From Alphaproteobacteria bacterium (GTDB lineage: Bacteria; Pseudomonadota; Alphaproteobacteria; Micavibrionales; Micavibrionaceae), in the NCBI GenBank assembly GCA_023384135.1, contig JAHDXS010000001.1, forward strand, positions 1 through 64,000: DNA of 64,000 nucleotides. The letters run 5' to 3'. Of the stretch, positions 1 to 8,972 are shown one piece after another. Position numbers and translations under genes: made by a program. How positions within the stretch are numbered: position 1 is the stretch's first letter; each line of letters opens with the position of its first letter. Below the pieces are notes generated by a model that saw nothing but the letters and a program-made list of their open reading frames with translations, did no database searches and was not told the DNA's origin.

Positions 1-266
1 CGCCGGTCGGGAAGCTGCTCTACCGGATCATCAACGCGCTCGCGGAGTTCGAGCGCGATCTCAACTCCGAGCGGACCAAGGCCGGGATGGAGGCCGCCCG
101 TAAACGCGGCAAGCGCGTCGGGCGTCCGCACAAGCTGACGAAGAGACAGATCGAGCGGGCATCGCAGAAGCTGGCCGCCGATCCGGCCATGTCGCTTGCT
201 GCACTCGCGAAGGAACTGAAAGTCTCGCCCCGGACGCTGAAGCGGGAGATAGCGGCGCTTGTATAG
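1..266 (+). CDS. Serine resolvase/DNA invertase, C-terminal part (5' end outside window)
   Basis: The open frame enters from the left edge and ends at TAG 264-266, leaving 87 residues. It contains the end of the resolvase catalytic domain (NALAEFERDLNSERTKAGM), a basic GRPHKL linker and a C-terminal helix-turn-helix (SLAALAKELKVSPRTLKREI). This matches the Hin/Tn3 family of small serine recombinases, which invert or resolve DNA at short sites. The catalytic serine lies upstream of the window and cannot be checked. It fits a mobile-element setting, but whether it is complete or a transposon remnant is unknown. Confidence 0.85.
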   Translation, partial: PVGKLLYRIINALAEFERDLNSERTKAGMEAARKRGKRVGRPHKLTKRQIERASQKLAADPAMSLAALAKELKVSPRTLKREIAALV

Positions 267-377
267 TTTGCTGCTTCAGGTCTGCGGTTATCGCTTCCGA
301 GGCGGCGTGGAATTGACGACGGGCGCGGCCTGTGCCATCAAGAAGAAGATGCGCGGATACAGGAGAGGGCGATTGAC

Positions 378-734
378 ATGACGTATGACGAACTGTCCAA
401 AGAGGTCGAGGGGCTTGGCTATCGGGATAAACTTCGGCTGGCCCAGCTCCTGATCCAACTGGCCCGGAAAGAGGAGGAAGAGCAGAACCCTGAGCAGAGG
501 AAATCTCCGGGACACCCTTCGGAGATTGATCCCGAGATGGTGCAATACGTCGCCGAGCGCCTTCGGAAGCTCAAACCTTCAAAGAAGGATGCGCTGCTTA
601 ATTCCGTCGGAGCCATGTTTCAGTTTCAGGGCGGCATTTCGGACGGCGACAAGGAAAGAATGTTTGCGGCGCTCAAGAAAGCGAAATGCATTTCAGTCGC
701 CGAGAACGGTCGCATTACCTACCCCGATACCTGA
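378..734 (+). CDS. Hypothetical protein, 118 aa, two small domains
   Basis: A soluble 118-residue protein. The N-terminal part (about 1-45) is a helical segment, MTYDELSKEVEGLGYRDKLR, rich in Leu, Glu and Lys and resembling the short helical domains seen in antitoxin-like proteins. The C-terminal part (about 68-115, KDALLNSVGAMFQF to ENGRITY) looks like a small winged-helix module. GAGAGGGCGATTGAC just upstream gives a ribosome site. No partner toxin is visible next to it. The family resemblance is from memory and weak; function is unknown. Confidence 0.6.
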   Translation: MTYDELSKEVEGLGYRDKLRLAQLLIQLARKEEEEQNPEQRKSPGHPSEIDPEMVQYVAERLRKLKPSKKDALLNSVGAMFQFQGGISDGDKERMFAALKKAKCISVAENGRITYPDT

Positions 735-1042
735 CAAGAAAACCGGCGTCACACCCCCCCGGGTTTTCATGGGGTCCTGCCTTGCTCTCTGGCCATTGGA
801 AACGCCGTAGGCACAGATAGACTCGCTGGCCGGCCTGTTGCGGCCAGCTCCATAGAAGCGAAAAGATTCGTCGCGCAGCGACGCCCGTCATCCTGGAGCT
901 GGTGGCTTGCGAATCCTCAGCCCTTTCGCAGCCGCAACATAGTTCCGGTTTCGGCGAACCCCGCGTAAGGATGACCGCAAGATGTGGGCGTGTAGTACAA
1001 ACGAAATAAAATTTCGTTCGTCCTCCCGCACAATCTTGGCAA

Positions 1043-1440
1043 GGGGAACCCGCTCGCGCGTTCCCCGTTGCATCCCCTCCGGCGCATGGCGCGGCTCTGT
1101 GGGCAGGCCGTTACCGAGCGCCATGCAACCGTTTCGCCGGTTGACCACTCGTCAGGGTACTGGCCCCCGACACCCGCCAGTCAGGGCCTTCGAGCCCCGA
1201 CACCCTGACCCGTTCCGGGCGACCAAGGGAGCTGTCCGCGCTCCCTGTGGAACCCATCGACCAAAGGGAGTTCCTGCCCCCTGGACCCCTGACCAACCGT
1301 CCGCCGATTGGATGCCGCCAGCGTGTCGCCGCTGGAACACGACCGGGGAGATTTCAGTTCTACCCCGGTCCCCAACGAGCAGGGCGGAGCTTCGGTGCTC
1401 CCCCTTGCAACCCCCATCCGGCTAAGGGGCATCGCCCCTT
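1043..1440. repeat. Non-coding stretch with a series of GC-rich inverted repeats
   Basis: The 867 bases between 735 and 1601 hold no convincing gene; the overlapping frames on both strands share no recognisable protein features. They do contain consecutive perfect inverted repeats: GGGGAAC 1043-1049 with 1060-1066; GCATGGCGC 1084-1092 with 1118-1126; GTCAGGGT 1151-1158 with 1202-1209; AGGGAGC 1226-1232 with 1240-1246; GACCGGGG 1341-1348 with 1363-1370; GGAGC 1386-1390 with 1397-1401; AAGGGGC 1424-1430 with 1434-1440. This density suggests a structured element such as an oriT region, a single-strand origin or a structured RNA. I cannot tell which. Confidence 0.6.
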
Positions 1441-1546
1441 TGCAATCCCGGCCCGCCCACCCACCCGTATTCGAAGCCCGCACAACCGCCAATCGCGGGC
1501 GCATCCAGAAGTCCGCATGCGTGGATATGTACCCGGTCTGTTCTGG

Positions 1547-1580
1547 TATGCTGCACCGGCGTGGTGTAAGGTGGTGCATA
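1547..1580. promoter_or_regulatory. Candidate operator upstream of the RHH-methylase-endonuclease-Argonaute operon
   Basis: TATGCTGCACC (1547-1557) and GGTGGTGCATA (1570-1580) form an imperfect inverted repeat (9 of 11 positions), centred about 40 bases before the GTG start of the ribbon-helix-helix gene. A 10-base imperfect direct repeat (GTGGTGTAAG, GTGGTGCATA) overlaps its right arm. RHH proteins often bind such sites to repress their own operons, so this is a plausible autoregulatory site. That is inferred from position and symmetry only. Confidence 0.4.
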
Positions 1581-1601
1581 CGCGATTCGGGAGCATTTCC
1601 G

Positions 1602-1802
1602 GTGCCTGCAACAAAACAGAATGTGGCCTCAAAGTCCAAACGTGATTCAGCGCCAAGAGCCTCGGTGACGTTTCCGCCTGAGCTTTACGAAATGCTCGAA
1701 GCCATCGCCCGGAGCAAGAAGGTTTCCGTTGCATGGGTGGTGCGCGACGCGGCCGAGAAGTATGTCGCTGACCAATGGCCTCTTCTGGAGAAGCCGCAAT
1801 GA
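1602..1802 (+). CDS. CopG-type ribbon-helix-helix regulator, 66 aa
   Basis: The short protein carries a typical ribbon-helix-helix fold: a beta strand ([14 protein letters not shown]), helix [10 protein letters not shown] and helix [11 protein letters not shown]. The GTG at 1602 is chosen because GGGAG lies about 9 bases upstream and because the longer frame from 1308 has no RHH-like sequence before it. Its stop overlaps the methyltransferase start (ATGA, 1799-1802), so the two are probably translationally coupled. In this position it could be a control protein that delays or limits expression of the restriction operon. The regulatory role is inferred from context. Confidence 0.75.
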   Translation: MPATKQNVASKSKRDSAPRASVTFPPELYEMLEAIARSKKVSVAWVVRDAAEKYVADQWPLLEKPQ

Positions 1803-3547
1803 GTTCCGTCCCCGTTGCCCAAAGAAGCACCAAAGGACTCGCCGCCCGGCAGGCGTCCCTGCCGGGGCTATGCCCGGTTGCGCAGGCTGTCGAGATCCTC
1901 GCCACAGACGCAGGCATAGAAGCCCGCGGGGCGATCTTCACGCGTCGAGAAATCGTCGAGTTCCTTCTCGATCTCTGCGGGTATCAGGCCGACCGTCCGC
2001 TGCACAAGCTCAGGCTCCTTGAGCCGTCGTTCGGCGGCGGGGACTTTCTGCTTCCGGCCATCGAGCGGCTTCTGGCGGCGTGGAAGACATCGGACGATCC
2101 GCGTATGCCCGTGAAGGCTCTGGCGGGATGCGTCCGTGCGGTCGAACTTCACCGCGAGACCTTCACGCAAACGCACGGCCAGGTCATCGACCTATTGTCC
2201 CGCAACGGACTGACCGCTTCGCAATCCATCGCGCTGGCTGATGCGTGGTTGATCAATGACGACTTCCTGCTAGCCGATCTGCCTGACGCCTTCGATGTTG
2301 TTATTGGCAATCCCCCCTATGTCCGGCAGGAACGGGTTCCCGATGTTCTACTGGCGGAATACCGCTCGCGATACACGACGATCTACGACCGCGCCGACCT
2401 CTACATTCCGTTCATCGAGCGGTCGTTGCGCTCGCTGACGGACGGCGGCGTTCTCGGCTTCATCTGCGCAGACCGCTGGATGAAGAACCGCTACGGCGGG
2501 CCGCTCAGGAACCTCGTCTCCGAACAGTTCCACCTCAAAGTCTATGTCGATATGGTCGATACGCCGGCCTTCCATTCCGACGTGATCGCCTATCCGGCCA
2601 TCACGGTCATCGCGCGGGAACGTGGCAAAAGCACACGGATCTCGCATCGACCGTCCATTGAGAGTAAGGCACTGCGGGCGCTCGCCCTGGACCTAACTTC
2701 ATCGCGCCGTCCGGCGAAAGACAGCACCGTGCAGACCATTGATGGCGTGGCGAGCGGTTCCGAGCCGTGGATTCTGGATTCCTCCGATCAGTTGGCCGTC
2801 ATCAGGCGGCTTGAAGCGGCCTTCCCGCTTCTCGAGGAGACCGGCTGCAAAGTCGGAATCGGCGTTGCGACCGGAGCAGACAAAGCCTTCATCGGCCCGA
2901 TGGACGAGTTGACCGTGGAAGATGACCGCAAGCTCCCACTCGTCATGACCAAGGACATCGCCGATGGCACTGTGAAGTGGCGTGGCCTGGGCGTGGTCAA
3001 CCCGTTCGCCGACGAAGGCGGACTCGTCGATCTCGCGCGCTATCCGATGCTCAAACGTTTCCTTGAGGCGCGTAAAGAACAGATCGCCGGACGGCATTGC
3101 GCGCAGAAGGTGCCCGCTAACTGGTATCGCACCATCGACCGGATCACGCCCTCTATCGCCAAGATGCCGAAGCTCTTGATCCCCGACATCAAGGGGCAGG
3201 CCCACATCGTTTTTGAGGAGGGGAAGCTCTACCCCCACCACAATCTCTACTACATCACATCGAACCAGTGGGACTTGAAGGCATTGCAGGCCGTGCTTCT
3301 CTCATCGGTGACGCGGCTGTTCATCGCCACGTACTCGACCAAGATGCACGGCGGCTTTCTGCGCTTTCAGGCTCAGTATCTGCGCCGATTGCGTCTGCCG
3401 CGCTGGAGCGACGTGCCGCAGAACATCAAGAGCGAATTGATCAATGCAGCGGAGACGCGCGACCTTGCAGCCTGCAACGCCGCGACATTTCAACTTTACG
3501 GACTGAGCCGCCACGAAAAGGCGGCGCTTGGCGGAAACGGGGATTAA
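1799..3547 (+). CDS. PaeR7I/XhoI-type adenine-specific DNA methyltransferase
   Basis: A 582-residue class I S-adenosylmethionine-dependent DNA methyltransferase of the N6-adenine type. The SAM-binding motif [11 protein letters not shown] lies near residues 75-85 and the catalytic NPPY motif is at 171-174 (GNPPYVRQE), followed by a C-terminal target-recognition half. The start at 1799 is preferred over 1775 because GGAG lies 8 bases upstream and it overlaps the RHH stop. The next gene is a PaeR7I-like endonuclease, so the probable target is CTCGAG, with methylation protecting host DNA. The gene itself contains a CTCGAG site at 2831-2836. Specificity is inferred from the partner, not from this sequence alone. 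Confidence 0.92.
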   Translation: MSSVPVAQRSTKGLAARQASLPGLCPVAQAVEILATDAGIEARGAIFTRREIVEFLLDLCGYQADRPLHKLRLLEPSFGGGDFLLPAIERLLAAWKTSDDPRMPVKALAGCVRAVELHRETFTQTHGQVIDLLSRNGLTASQSIALADAWLINDDFLLADLPDAFDVVIGNPPYVRQERVPDVLLAEYRSRYTTIYDRADLYIPFIERSLRSLTDGGVLGFICADRWMKNRYGGPLRNLVSEQFHLKVYVDMVDTPAFHSDVIAYPAITVIARERGKSTRISHRPSIESKALRALALDLTSSRRPAKDSTVQTIDGVASGSEPWILDSSDQLAVIRRLEAAFPLLEETGCKVGIGVATGADKAFIGPMDELTVEDDRKLPLVMTKDIADGTVKWRGLGVVNPFADEGGLVDLARYPMLKRFLEARKEQIAGRHCAQKVPANWYRTIDRITPSIAKMPKLLIPDIKGQAHIVFEEGKLYPHHNLYYITSNQWDLKALQAVLLSSVTRLFIATYSTKMHGGFLRFQAQYLRRLRLPRWSDVPQNIKSELINAAETRDLAACNAATFQLYGLSRHEKAALGGNGD

Positions 3548-3550
3548 GGC

Positions 3551-4288
3551 ATGGCGCTTGATTTGGCGGACTATGAAACGAAAGCGCGGGATGCCGTCAT
3601 GGCGTTCTGGGGCAACCGAGAGAAGGCGCGGCAGAAGCAGATCGAAGCCGGAGTCGTCGATCAGGGTGAGCGTGCCAGTGTAACCGGCGGCAAGAACATG
3701 GATGGGTTCGTCGCATTGGTGAAGGACATCGTGCGCGCTAACGGTCTGGCCCATGCACAACTTCATCTGGAGCGCCGTGTTCTGACCCTGCCCGGATATT
3801 TCCGGCCGACTAAGCTCTGGGATCTGCTCGTCATGAATCAGGGCCGCCTTGTTGCGGCCTTCGAGTTCAAGAGCCAGGTCGGACCGTCTTTCGGCAACAA
3901 CTTCAACAACCGCACCGAAGAAGCCATCGGCACCGCGCATGATTTGTGGACTGCGTATCGCGAAGGAGCGTTCGGGGAGCAGACCAAGCCATTTATCGGC
4001 TGGCTCATGCTCTTGGAAGATTGCCCGAAATCCGCCGCACCTGTTCGGGATACCTCTCCGCATTTTCCGATCTTTGCGGACTTCAAGGATGCGTCCTACG
4101 CCCAGCGTTACAACGTGCTTTGCAGAAGGCTCATGCAGGAGCAGCTCTATACGGTGGCATGCATCCTGAAATCACCGCGCACCGCCGCAACGACTGGCGA
4201 CTATGCGGAGCTTTCCGATATGACGGGGCTGCGCACGTTCGTCACCGAGTTCGCTGGACACGTTGCCGTAGAAGCGTCGCGGGCTTAA
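3551..4288 (+). CDS. PaeR7I-family type II restriction endonuclease (predicted CTCGAG)
   Basis: At 245 residues it matches PaeR7I in length and in several signature stretches: AVTGG-like [46 protein letters not shown], and LLEDCP. The PD-(D/E)XK active site is visible as D91, E105 and K107 (WDLL then EFK). PaeR7I is an isoschizomer of XhoI and cuts C^TCGAG. The gene begins 3 bases after the methyltransferase stop and ends 12 bases before the Argonaute gene, so it sits in the middle of one operon. It should cleave unmethylated incoming DNA. The frame is intact with no missing key residue. Confidence 0.95.
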   Translation: MALDLADYETKARDAVMAFWGNREKARQKQIEAGVVDQGERASVTGGKNMDGFVALVKDIVRANGLAHAQLHLERRVLTLPGYFRPTKLWDLLVMNQGRLVAAFEFKSQVGPSFGNNFNNRTEEAIGTAHDLWTAYREGAFGEQTKPFIGWLMLLEDCPKSAAPVRDTSPHFPIFADFKDASYAQRYNVLCRRLMQEQLYTVACILKSPRTAATTGDYAELSDMTGLRTFVTEFAGHVAVEASRA

Positions 4289-4300
4289 GAGGGATGCATT

Positions 4301-6493
4301 TTGTCTATCGTTCTGAACGCCTTCCCCCTGAAAGTCCCCGAACTGGAGCTTGAAGCCCGCCAGGTCCCCTATGACAAGGAGACGCTGGACCGCTTTCGCG
4401 CGGAGCACGGAACGACGCACTCCTTTCGCCGGCAGGGCGACAACATCCTGATCTTCTCGGGAGACAGCACGTTCCCCGTATCCGGCACGCCGCAGACCAT
4501 CGCGCTCAAGGACAACTTCGGCATCTTCTGCTCGCTGGTGAAAGACGGGCTGACACGGCATCTCACCGGGCTGGGCCGCAACCCCTCCGGCTTCAATCCC
4601 ATCGAGCTGGTGAGCGCCAAGCCGGAAGACAATCTTCTGATTCCGATTCTAGGCGATGCTTACCCATTCAAGGTCTGCGCCAAATACACCATCAACACCC
4701 GCACCGTTCAAGGCCATCCGTGCCTCGTCATTGATTGCACGACGCGCCGGGTGCTCAAAGAGAACGGTTTGTTCTTCCTGAACGCCGGGTTCGATCTCAT
4801 GGGGCGCTACGTCGTTACGCAGCAGGAGGACGGATACAGAAAGCTTCTGGGATCGGTGAGCGCGATTAAGGGCGAGACGCTGCACGTCACGCAGCCTGAA
4901 GGTCAGGTCGCGCAGGTCGAAGCGAAGGACGTGTTTCTGGAAGCCAGCCGGACGAACTTCGACGACTACATTCTGCATACCCACGGTGCAAAGAAGGATT
5001 CAATTGTCGAACACATTCGGCAATCCATTTCCATATTCAATGGCGGGGAGAACAAGAAGGCCCGCATCGGCACGCTTAAGAATTACATCCAGTCGAAGAC
5101 CATTCCGCTGATCAACGGAACGCGCATCGAGATCGAGGATTCACGGGATATCCAGAGTGAATGCGTACAGATGCAAAAGCCGGTCTTTGTCTTCAACGAC
5201 AACGGCGAGGCGGATTGGGCCGAGAAAGGTCTGACCTCATCCGGCCCCTATACGAAGCGTACCTTCGACCGAAACGATCCGTCGATCTGCGTGATCTGCG
5301 CGCAGCATGACAAGGGGCGCGTCGAGCAATTTGTTCGCAAGCTCCTCAAAGGCATTTCTGGCAGCAAGTATTTCAGCGGGGGGCTTGAAGGCAAGTTCGC
5401 TCTGGGCACGAGTCGCGTGGAGGTGTTCACGACGGCGACGGATAGCGTGGAGGCGTACAAGAACGCTATCGAGACGGCGATCCGCAAGAAGGCGGATGAC
5501 GGCGGACGCTGGGACCTGGCGCTCGTTCAAGTGCGGCAATCCTTCAAGAAGCTCAACGTCACGGAGAATCCTTACTATTGGGGAAAGAGCCTGTTCTTCC
5601 TGCATCAGGTCCCGGTGCAGGATTTCACAATCGAGCTTCTTTCGCAGTCCGACACTTCGCTCGGGTACTCGCTCAACAATATGGCGCTGGCCTGCTACGC
5701 GAAGATGGGCGGCGTGCCGTGGCTGCTCAAATCGTCGCCCACGCTTTCGCATGAACTCGTGATCGGCATCGGCAGCGCGAATATCGGACAGGAGCGCGGG
5801 GCCGACAATCAGCGGATCATGGGCATTACGACGGTGTTCTCCGGGGATGGCAGCTATATCGTCTCGAACACGTCGAAGGCCGTCGTGCCGGAAGCCTATT
5901 GCGACGCGCTGACTTCAGTGCTCGGCGAGACCATCGAGAAAATCCAGAAGCGCATGAACTGGCAGAAAGGCGACACGATCCGCCTGATCTTTCACGCGCA
6001 GGTCAAGAAGTTCAACAAGGAAGAGATCGAAGCCGTCCGGGCCGTCATAGACAAGTACCGCGAATATCAGATTGAGTATGCGTTCCTGAAAATCTCCGAA
6101 GATCACGGGTTGCATATGTTCGACTCCGCGACCGCCGGGGTGCAGAAAGGACGGCTCGCGCCATCGCGCGGGAAGACGTTCAAGCTCTCCAAGCATGAAA
6201 TGCTGATCTACCTGATCGGCCAGCGCGAGTTGCGGCAGGACACGGACGGGCATCCGCGCGGCGTGATCCTCGATGTTCACAAGGACTCCACCTTCAAGGA
6301 CATCAAGTATCTGAGCGCCCAGCTCTACAGCTTTGCCTCGCATTCGTGGCGCAGCTATTTCCCGAACCCCATGCCGGTGACGATCAGCTATTCCGACCTG
6401 ATCGCCCGGAATCTCGGATGGCTCAACCAGCTTCCGGGCTGGAACGACTCGGTGATGATCGGGAAGATCGGGCAGTCCCAATGGTTCCTGTAG
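4301..6493 (+). CDS. Long prokaryotic Argonaute (catalytically inactive, long-B type)
   Basis: A 730-residue Argonaute with N/PAZ-like regions before about residue 330, then MID and PIWI domains. The MID domain shows YYWGKSLFFLHQVPVQ, a Y...K...Q pattern consistent with binding a guide 5' end. In PIWI the first catalytic Asp is Gly (VIGIGSANI, G491) and the second is Gln (IFHAQ, Q567); an Asp survives near the C-terminus (ISYSDLIARN). The slicer tetrad is therefore broken. Long pAgos of this kind work through an associated effector. The TTG start at 4301 is supported by AGAGGG 7 bases upstream. It overlaps the next, nuclease, gene by 13 bases. Sub-clade assignment needs a tree. Confidence 0.9.
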   Translation: MSIVLNAFPLKVPELELEARQVPYDKETLDRFRAEHGTTHSFRRQGDNILIFSGDSTFPVSGTPQTIALKDNFGIFCSLVKDGLTRHLTGLGRNPSGFNPIELVSAKPEDNLLIPILGDAYPFKVCAKYTINTRTVQGHPCLVIDCTTRRVLKENGLFFLNAGFDLMGRYVVTQQEDGYRKLLGSVSAIKGETLHVTQPEGQVAQVEAKDVFLEASRTNFDDYILHTHGAKKDSIVEHIRQSISIFNGGENKKARIGTLKNYIQSKTIPLINGTRIEIEDSRDIQSECVQMQKPVFVFNDNGEADWAEKGLTSSGPYTKRTFDRNDPSICVICAQHDKGRVEQFVRKLLKGISGSKYFSGGLEGKFALGTSRVEVFTTATDSVEAYKNAIETAIRKKADDGGRWDLALVQVRQSFKKLNVTENPYYWGKSLFFLHQVPVQDFTIELLSQSDTSLGYSLNNMALACYAKMGGVPWLLKSSPTLSHELVIGIGSANIGQERGADNQRIMGITTVFSGDGSYIVSNTSKAVVPEAYCDALTSVLGETIEKIQKRMNWQKGDTIRLIFHAQVKKFNKEEIEAVRAVIDKYREYQIEYAFLKISEDHGLHMFDSATAGVQKGRLAPSRGKTFKLSKHEMLIYLIGQRELRQDTDGHPRGVILDVHKDSTFKDIKYLSAQLYSFASHSWRSYFPNPMPVTISYSDLIARNLGWLNQLPGWNDSVMIGKIGQSQWFL

Positions 6494-7641
6494 AAAGGGA
6501 AAACGCCTACGCGCTGCGCGAATACCTTCACCGCAAGGTGATCGAGAGCGCGCACGCCGATCCGTTCAAATCCTCCTTTCTGCATTTTCTGGGGCTGTCG
6601 AAAGACGGCGGTCCGTCCTTCGACTTTGCCACGCTCTCCTTGTACCCGCGCTGCGCGATTGCCGGGCTGGGGATTCTGGACGAGACCGTATCCGCGCAGG
6701 ATGTGTCGCGGCTGCTCGGGCAGGCCGCCAAGATCGACTCCACGCCCCGGCCCTGGGTGTCGGACGTGTTTGGCGTCATGGCCGTGAAATGGATGGCCGC
6801 GCAGATGAAAGATGCGCGCATCGCGCGGGAGTTTGAGAACTGGACTTCCGGGTTTCTTGCGCAGCAGGCCAGCGGCGACCATCTCAATATCTTCGAGAAG
6901 GACATCGCGGCCTATATCCGCAGCGGCGAGTCCGCCGTCTATGCGAGTGCGTGCGTGCCGCTCTTTCTTCACTACAGGACGCTGCGGCGGGTTGAGGATC
7001 ACCAAAACCGCATGTCCCTGATCGGCCGCTTCATGACCGAGTTACGTGCGCAGGCGCAAGGAGACGCTTCCACGGCGCTCTTGAGCCTGATGGTTTATGT
7101 CTTCGATCAGGTCAATGAGGACGTGGCTACCGTCCCGCCGAAAGGGTGGAGCCTCGACGACCTTCTGGGGTTTCTGGAGCATATCCCTGTCGGCCTCAAG
7201 CGGTGGACCTGGGAGGAGTCGGGTCGCACGAGAGGCGCTGAACCCGTCAAGTGGCCCGTGGAGAACGAATACCACGTCCAGAATCTTCTCTATGTCCTGC
7301 TCGGGCCGATCTTCAACGACATCGCAGATGAAGTGAACCTCCAGCCAGTCGGGCAGAAGAACCCGCGCATTGATCTCTACCTGCCGTCCCTGCATACGGT
7401 CATCGAGGTCAAGTATCGGAAGGACGTGAAGAAGTCCTTCCCGGCGCTCATCGGCGAGATCGCCGAGGACGCGTCCCTTTACCGAGCCGATGCGAAATTC
7501 AAGGATGCGCGGATCGTCAGCTTTCTGTGGGACTGTACGCGCGCAACCCAGGAACACGCGAAGTTCAAGGAAGGCGTATTGAAGATCGACGGCATGAGCG
7601 GGTGCGTTGTGGTTAGCGCGCCTTCGACGATGGACGAGTAA
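6481..7641 (+). CDS. pAgo-associated PD-(D/E)XK nuclease effector
   Basis: A 386-residue protein starting at ATG 6481, inside the end of the Argonaute gene, so it is almost certainly coupled to it. The first 270 residues are mainly helical with no recognised motif. The C-terminal domain holds a PD-(D/E)XK nuclease core: D298 (RIDLYLP), E309 and K311 (VIEVKYRK). Nucleases fused to or encoded beside catalytically dead long-B Argonautes are known to act as abortive-infection effectors once the guide-loaded Argonaute detects invader nucleic acid. That role is inferred here from the active site and gene overlap. Confidence 0.85.
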   Translation: MVPVERENAYALREYLHRKVIESAHADPFKSSFLHFLGLSKDGGPSFDFATLSLYPRCAIAGLGILDETVSAQDVSRLLGQAAKIDSTPRPWVSDVFGVMAVKWMAAQMKDARIAREFENWTSGFLAQQASGDHLNIFEKDIAAYIRSGESAVYASACVPLFLHYRTLRRVEDHQNRMSLIGRFMTELRAQAQGDASTALLSLMVYVFDQVNEDVATVPPKGWSLDDLLGFLEHIPVGLKRWTWEESGRTRGAEPVKWPVENEYHVQNLLYVLLGPIFNDIADEVNLQPVGQKNPRIDLYLPSLHTVIEVKYRKDVKKSFPALIGEIAEDASLYRADAKFKDARIVSFLWDCTRATQEHAKFKEGVLKIDGMSGCVVVSAPSTMDE

Positions 7642-7665
7642 CTGACTCTGGTAGTGGTGCAGACG

Positions 7666-8562
7666 TTACCTTCGCTTGCTTTTGGATGGCCAGGGAAGTG
7701 TGCCGTCTAGCTCCTTAAGCAGTGGCTCATCCTCATCCTCTTCGTCACGGGGCTCGTGAACAGGTTTCAGGCTGTCATCGAACCAGATCAGCGAGAGGCA
7801 CTGATTCCATTCCCGCAACAGAACGGATTCTTCTGCGAGAAGTGGACGGATCTTGATGCCCCCGTTGAACCAGACATCCGAAGCCAACTCATCGTAGTCC
7901 TCGGTCTTTGAGCCGTTCTGTATGAGGCGGTAAGCAACGCTGCCCTGGGGAAGGGGGATGTTGAAGTCGATCCATCCCTTCAACTCGTTGAGAAACTTCG
8001 AGCGGGAGACGTAGCGTGTCTGTCCGTCCTCGCTCAGGACAAAAGCGCACGGCTCATGCGCACTGACAGCGAAGCGCGAGCCGGTCGTGGTCAGGGACGC
8101 TTTGTATTTCTCCGCCAGTTCTTTAACGGCGGCCATTGAAATATCAACATCACCGACGTCCTTGCTGAACAGGTCATAAGGCAGCAGGCATTCTGCCGCG
8201 AACACGTCGCACAACATCTCTTCCGGTGGGCGCTTTCCATAGCGCATCAACGTGCCGGTCGTCAGTTTCGGCCCGTGATGTTGAGAGGCTAGTTCGAGAA
8301 CGATATGGGCGAGTTCATGAAGCACCGTGAAGCGCTGACGCTCCTCACGGTGATTGCCATTCACGATGATGACGTGCTTGCCCTTGATCTGGGTCGTCTG
8401 TCCGGATTCATCATCGGACAGGTCATCAACGATTTTGATCTTCGCGTTCGCGGCGGCAGCCAGGCGCTCAAGATCGACAGGGGCCGATGCTACGCCCGCC
8501 TCGCGAACGAACTTGCGGGCTTTGAGAATGGTTTGAAATTCCTTGGTCTGGAAATCGCCCAT
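7666..8562 (-). CDS. ImmA/IrrE-family metallo-endopeptidase
   Basis: A 298-residue protein with the zinc-protease motif HELAH (H82, E83, H86) in RFTVLHELAHIVLE, a following CDVFAAECLLP segment typical of this family, and an acidic tail (EEDEDEP). ImmA/IrrE proteases usually cleave or inactivate a partner XRE repressor, which derepresses mobile-element or stress genes. The XRE gene lies immediately upstream, its stop codon touching this start (8562/8563). The gene ends 24 bases from the Argonaute operon, in convergent orientation. Regulation of a neighbouring system is possible but not shown. Confidence 0.9.
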   Translation of the reverse strand: MGDFQTKEFQTILKARKFVREAGVASAPVDLERLAAAANAKIKIVDDLSDDESGQTTQIKGKHVIIVNGNHREERQRFTVLHELAHIVLELASQHHGPKLTTGTLMRYGKRPPEEMLCDVFAAECLLPYDLFSKDVGDVDISMAAVKELAEKYKASLTTTGSRFAVSAHEPCAFVLSEDGQTRYVSRSKFLNELKGWIDFNIPLPQGSVAYRLIQNGSKTEDYDELASDVWFNGGIKIRPLLAEESVLLREWNQCLSLIWFDDSLKPVHEPRDEEDEDEPLLKELDGTLPWPSKSKRR

Positions 8563-8943
8563 TCAGTCCTCATCGTCAAACAAGGTAGCCAGACGATCAA
8601 TGTGTTTGCGCCATTCGTCTTTGGTTTCCGGGCGCTTTCCGCGAAAGCTCATCTGGTAGGACGGTTCGAGCAAATCAAGCGGCCGGTCCTCATCCTCAAT
8701 GAAGACATCGACGAGCAGCTCATTCACGGACTTGCCGACCAGCAGTCGCAGAAGGGCAGCACGCCGGGGCGGGAGTTTCAGATACCGGACGAACGAATCG
8801 AGGACCTGTTCGGACGGGGCGGTTTTCTCGTCCTTTTCCAGCCGGTGAATATAGGCGTGGTCGATTTCACAGAGCTTTCCGAGTTCGCGCAGGCTCAAAC
8901 CGCGATCTTCCCGGAATTTCTTCAGCGCATAGCCGAACGACAT
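8563..8943 (-). CDS. XRE-family helix-turn-helix transcriptional regulator
   Basis: A 126-residue protein with an N-terminal XRE helix-turn-helix (FGYALKKFREDRGLSLRELG to YIHRLEKDEKTAPS) and a C-terminal helical extension that probably mediates dimerisation or contact with the ImmA protease. AGAGGA precedes the start on the minus strand. It forms a two-gene operon with the ImmA/IrrE gene. An inverted repeat overlaps the predicted promoter 40-60 bases upstream, which fits autorepression. The promoter region also faces the CBASS operon, so it may influence that system too; this is inference. Confidence 0.88.
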   Translation of the reverse strand: MSFGYALKKFREDRGLSLRELGKLCEIDHAYIHRLEKDEKTAPSEQVLDSFVRYLKLPPRRAALLRLLVGKSVNELLVDVFIEDEDRPLDLLEPSYQMSFRGKRPETKDEWRKHIDRLATLFDDED

Positions 8944-8972
8944 CAGAGTCCTCTTGACAGATAGCGATAATC

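Noticed and set aside
1181-1941. Several overlapping 130-190 codon frames on both strands
   Set aside because: They are in all frames at once in a GC-rich, hairpin-rich region, none has a ribosome site or family resemblance, and only the RHH end of one plus frame is convincing.
4301-7641. PIWI-RE type system
   Set aside because: The protein is shorter than PIWI-RE proteins, lacks their R/E signature as far as I can see, and no DinG-type helicase is present. A long-B pAgo fits better.
7666-8943. Classical toxin-antitoxin pair for the XRE and HELAH genes
   Set aside because: The second protein has the metallopeptidase motif and family layout of ImmA/IrrE, which cleaves regulators and is not a RES, HipA or RelE toxin.
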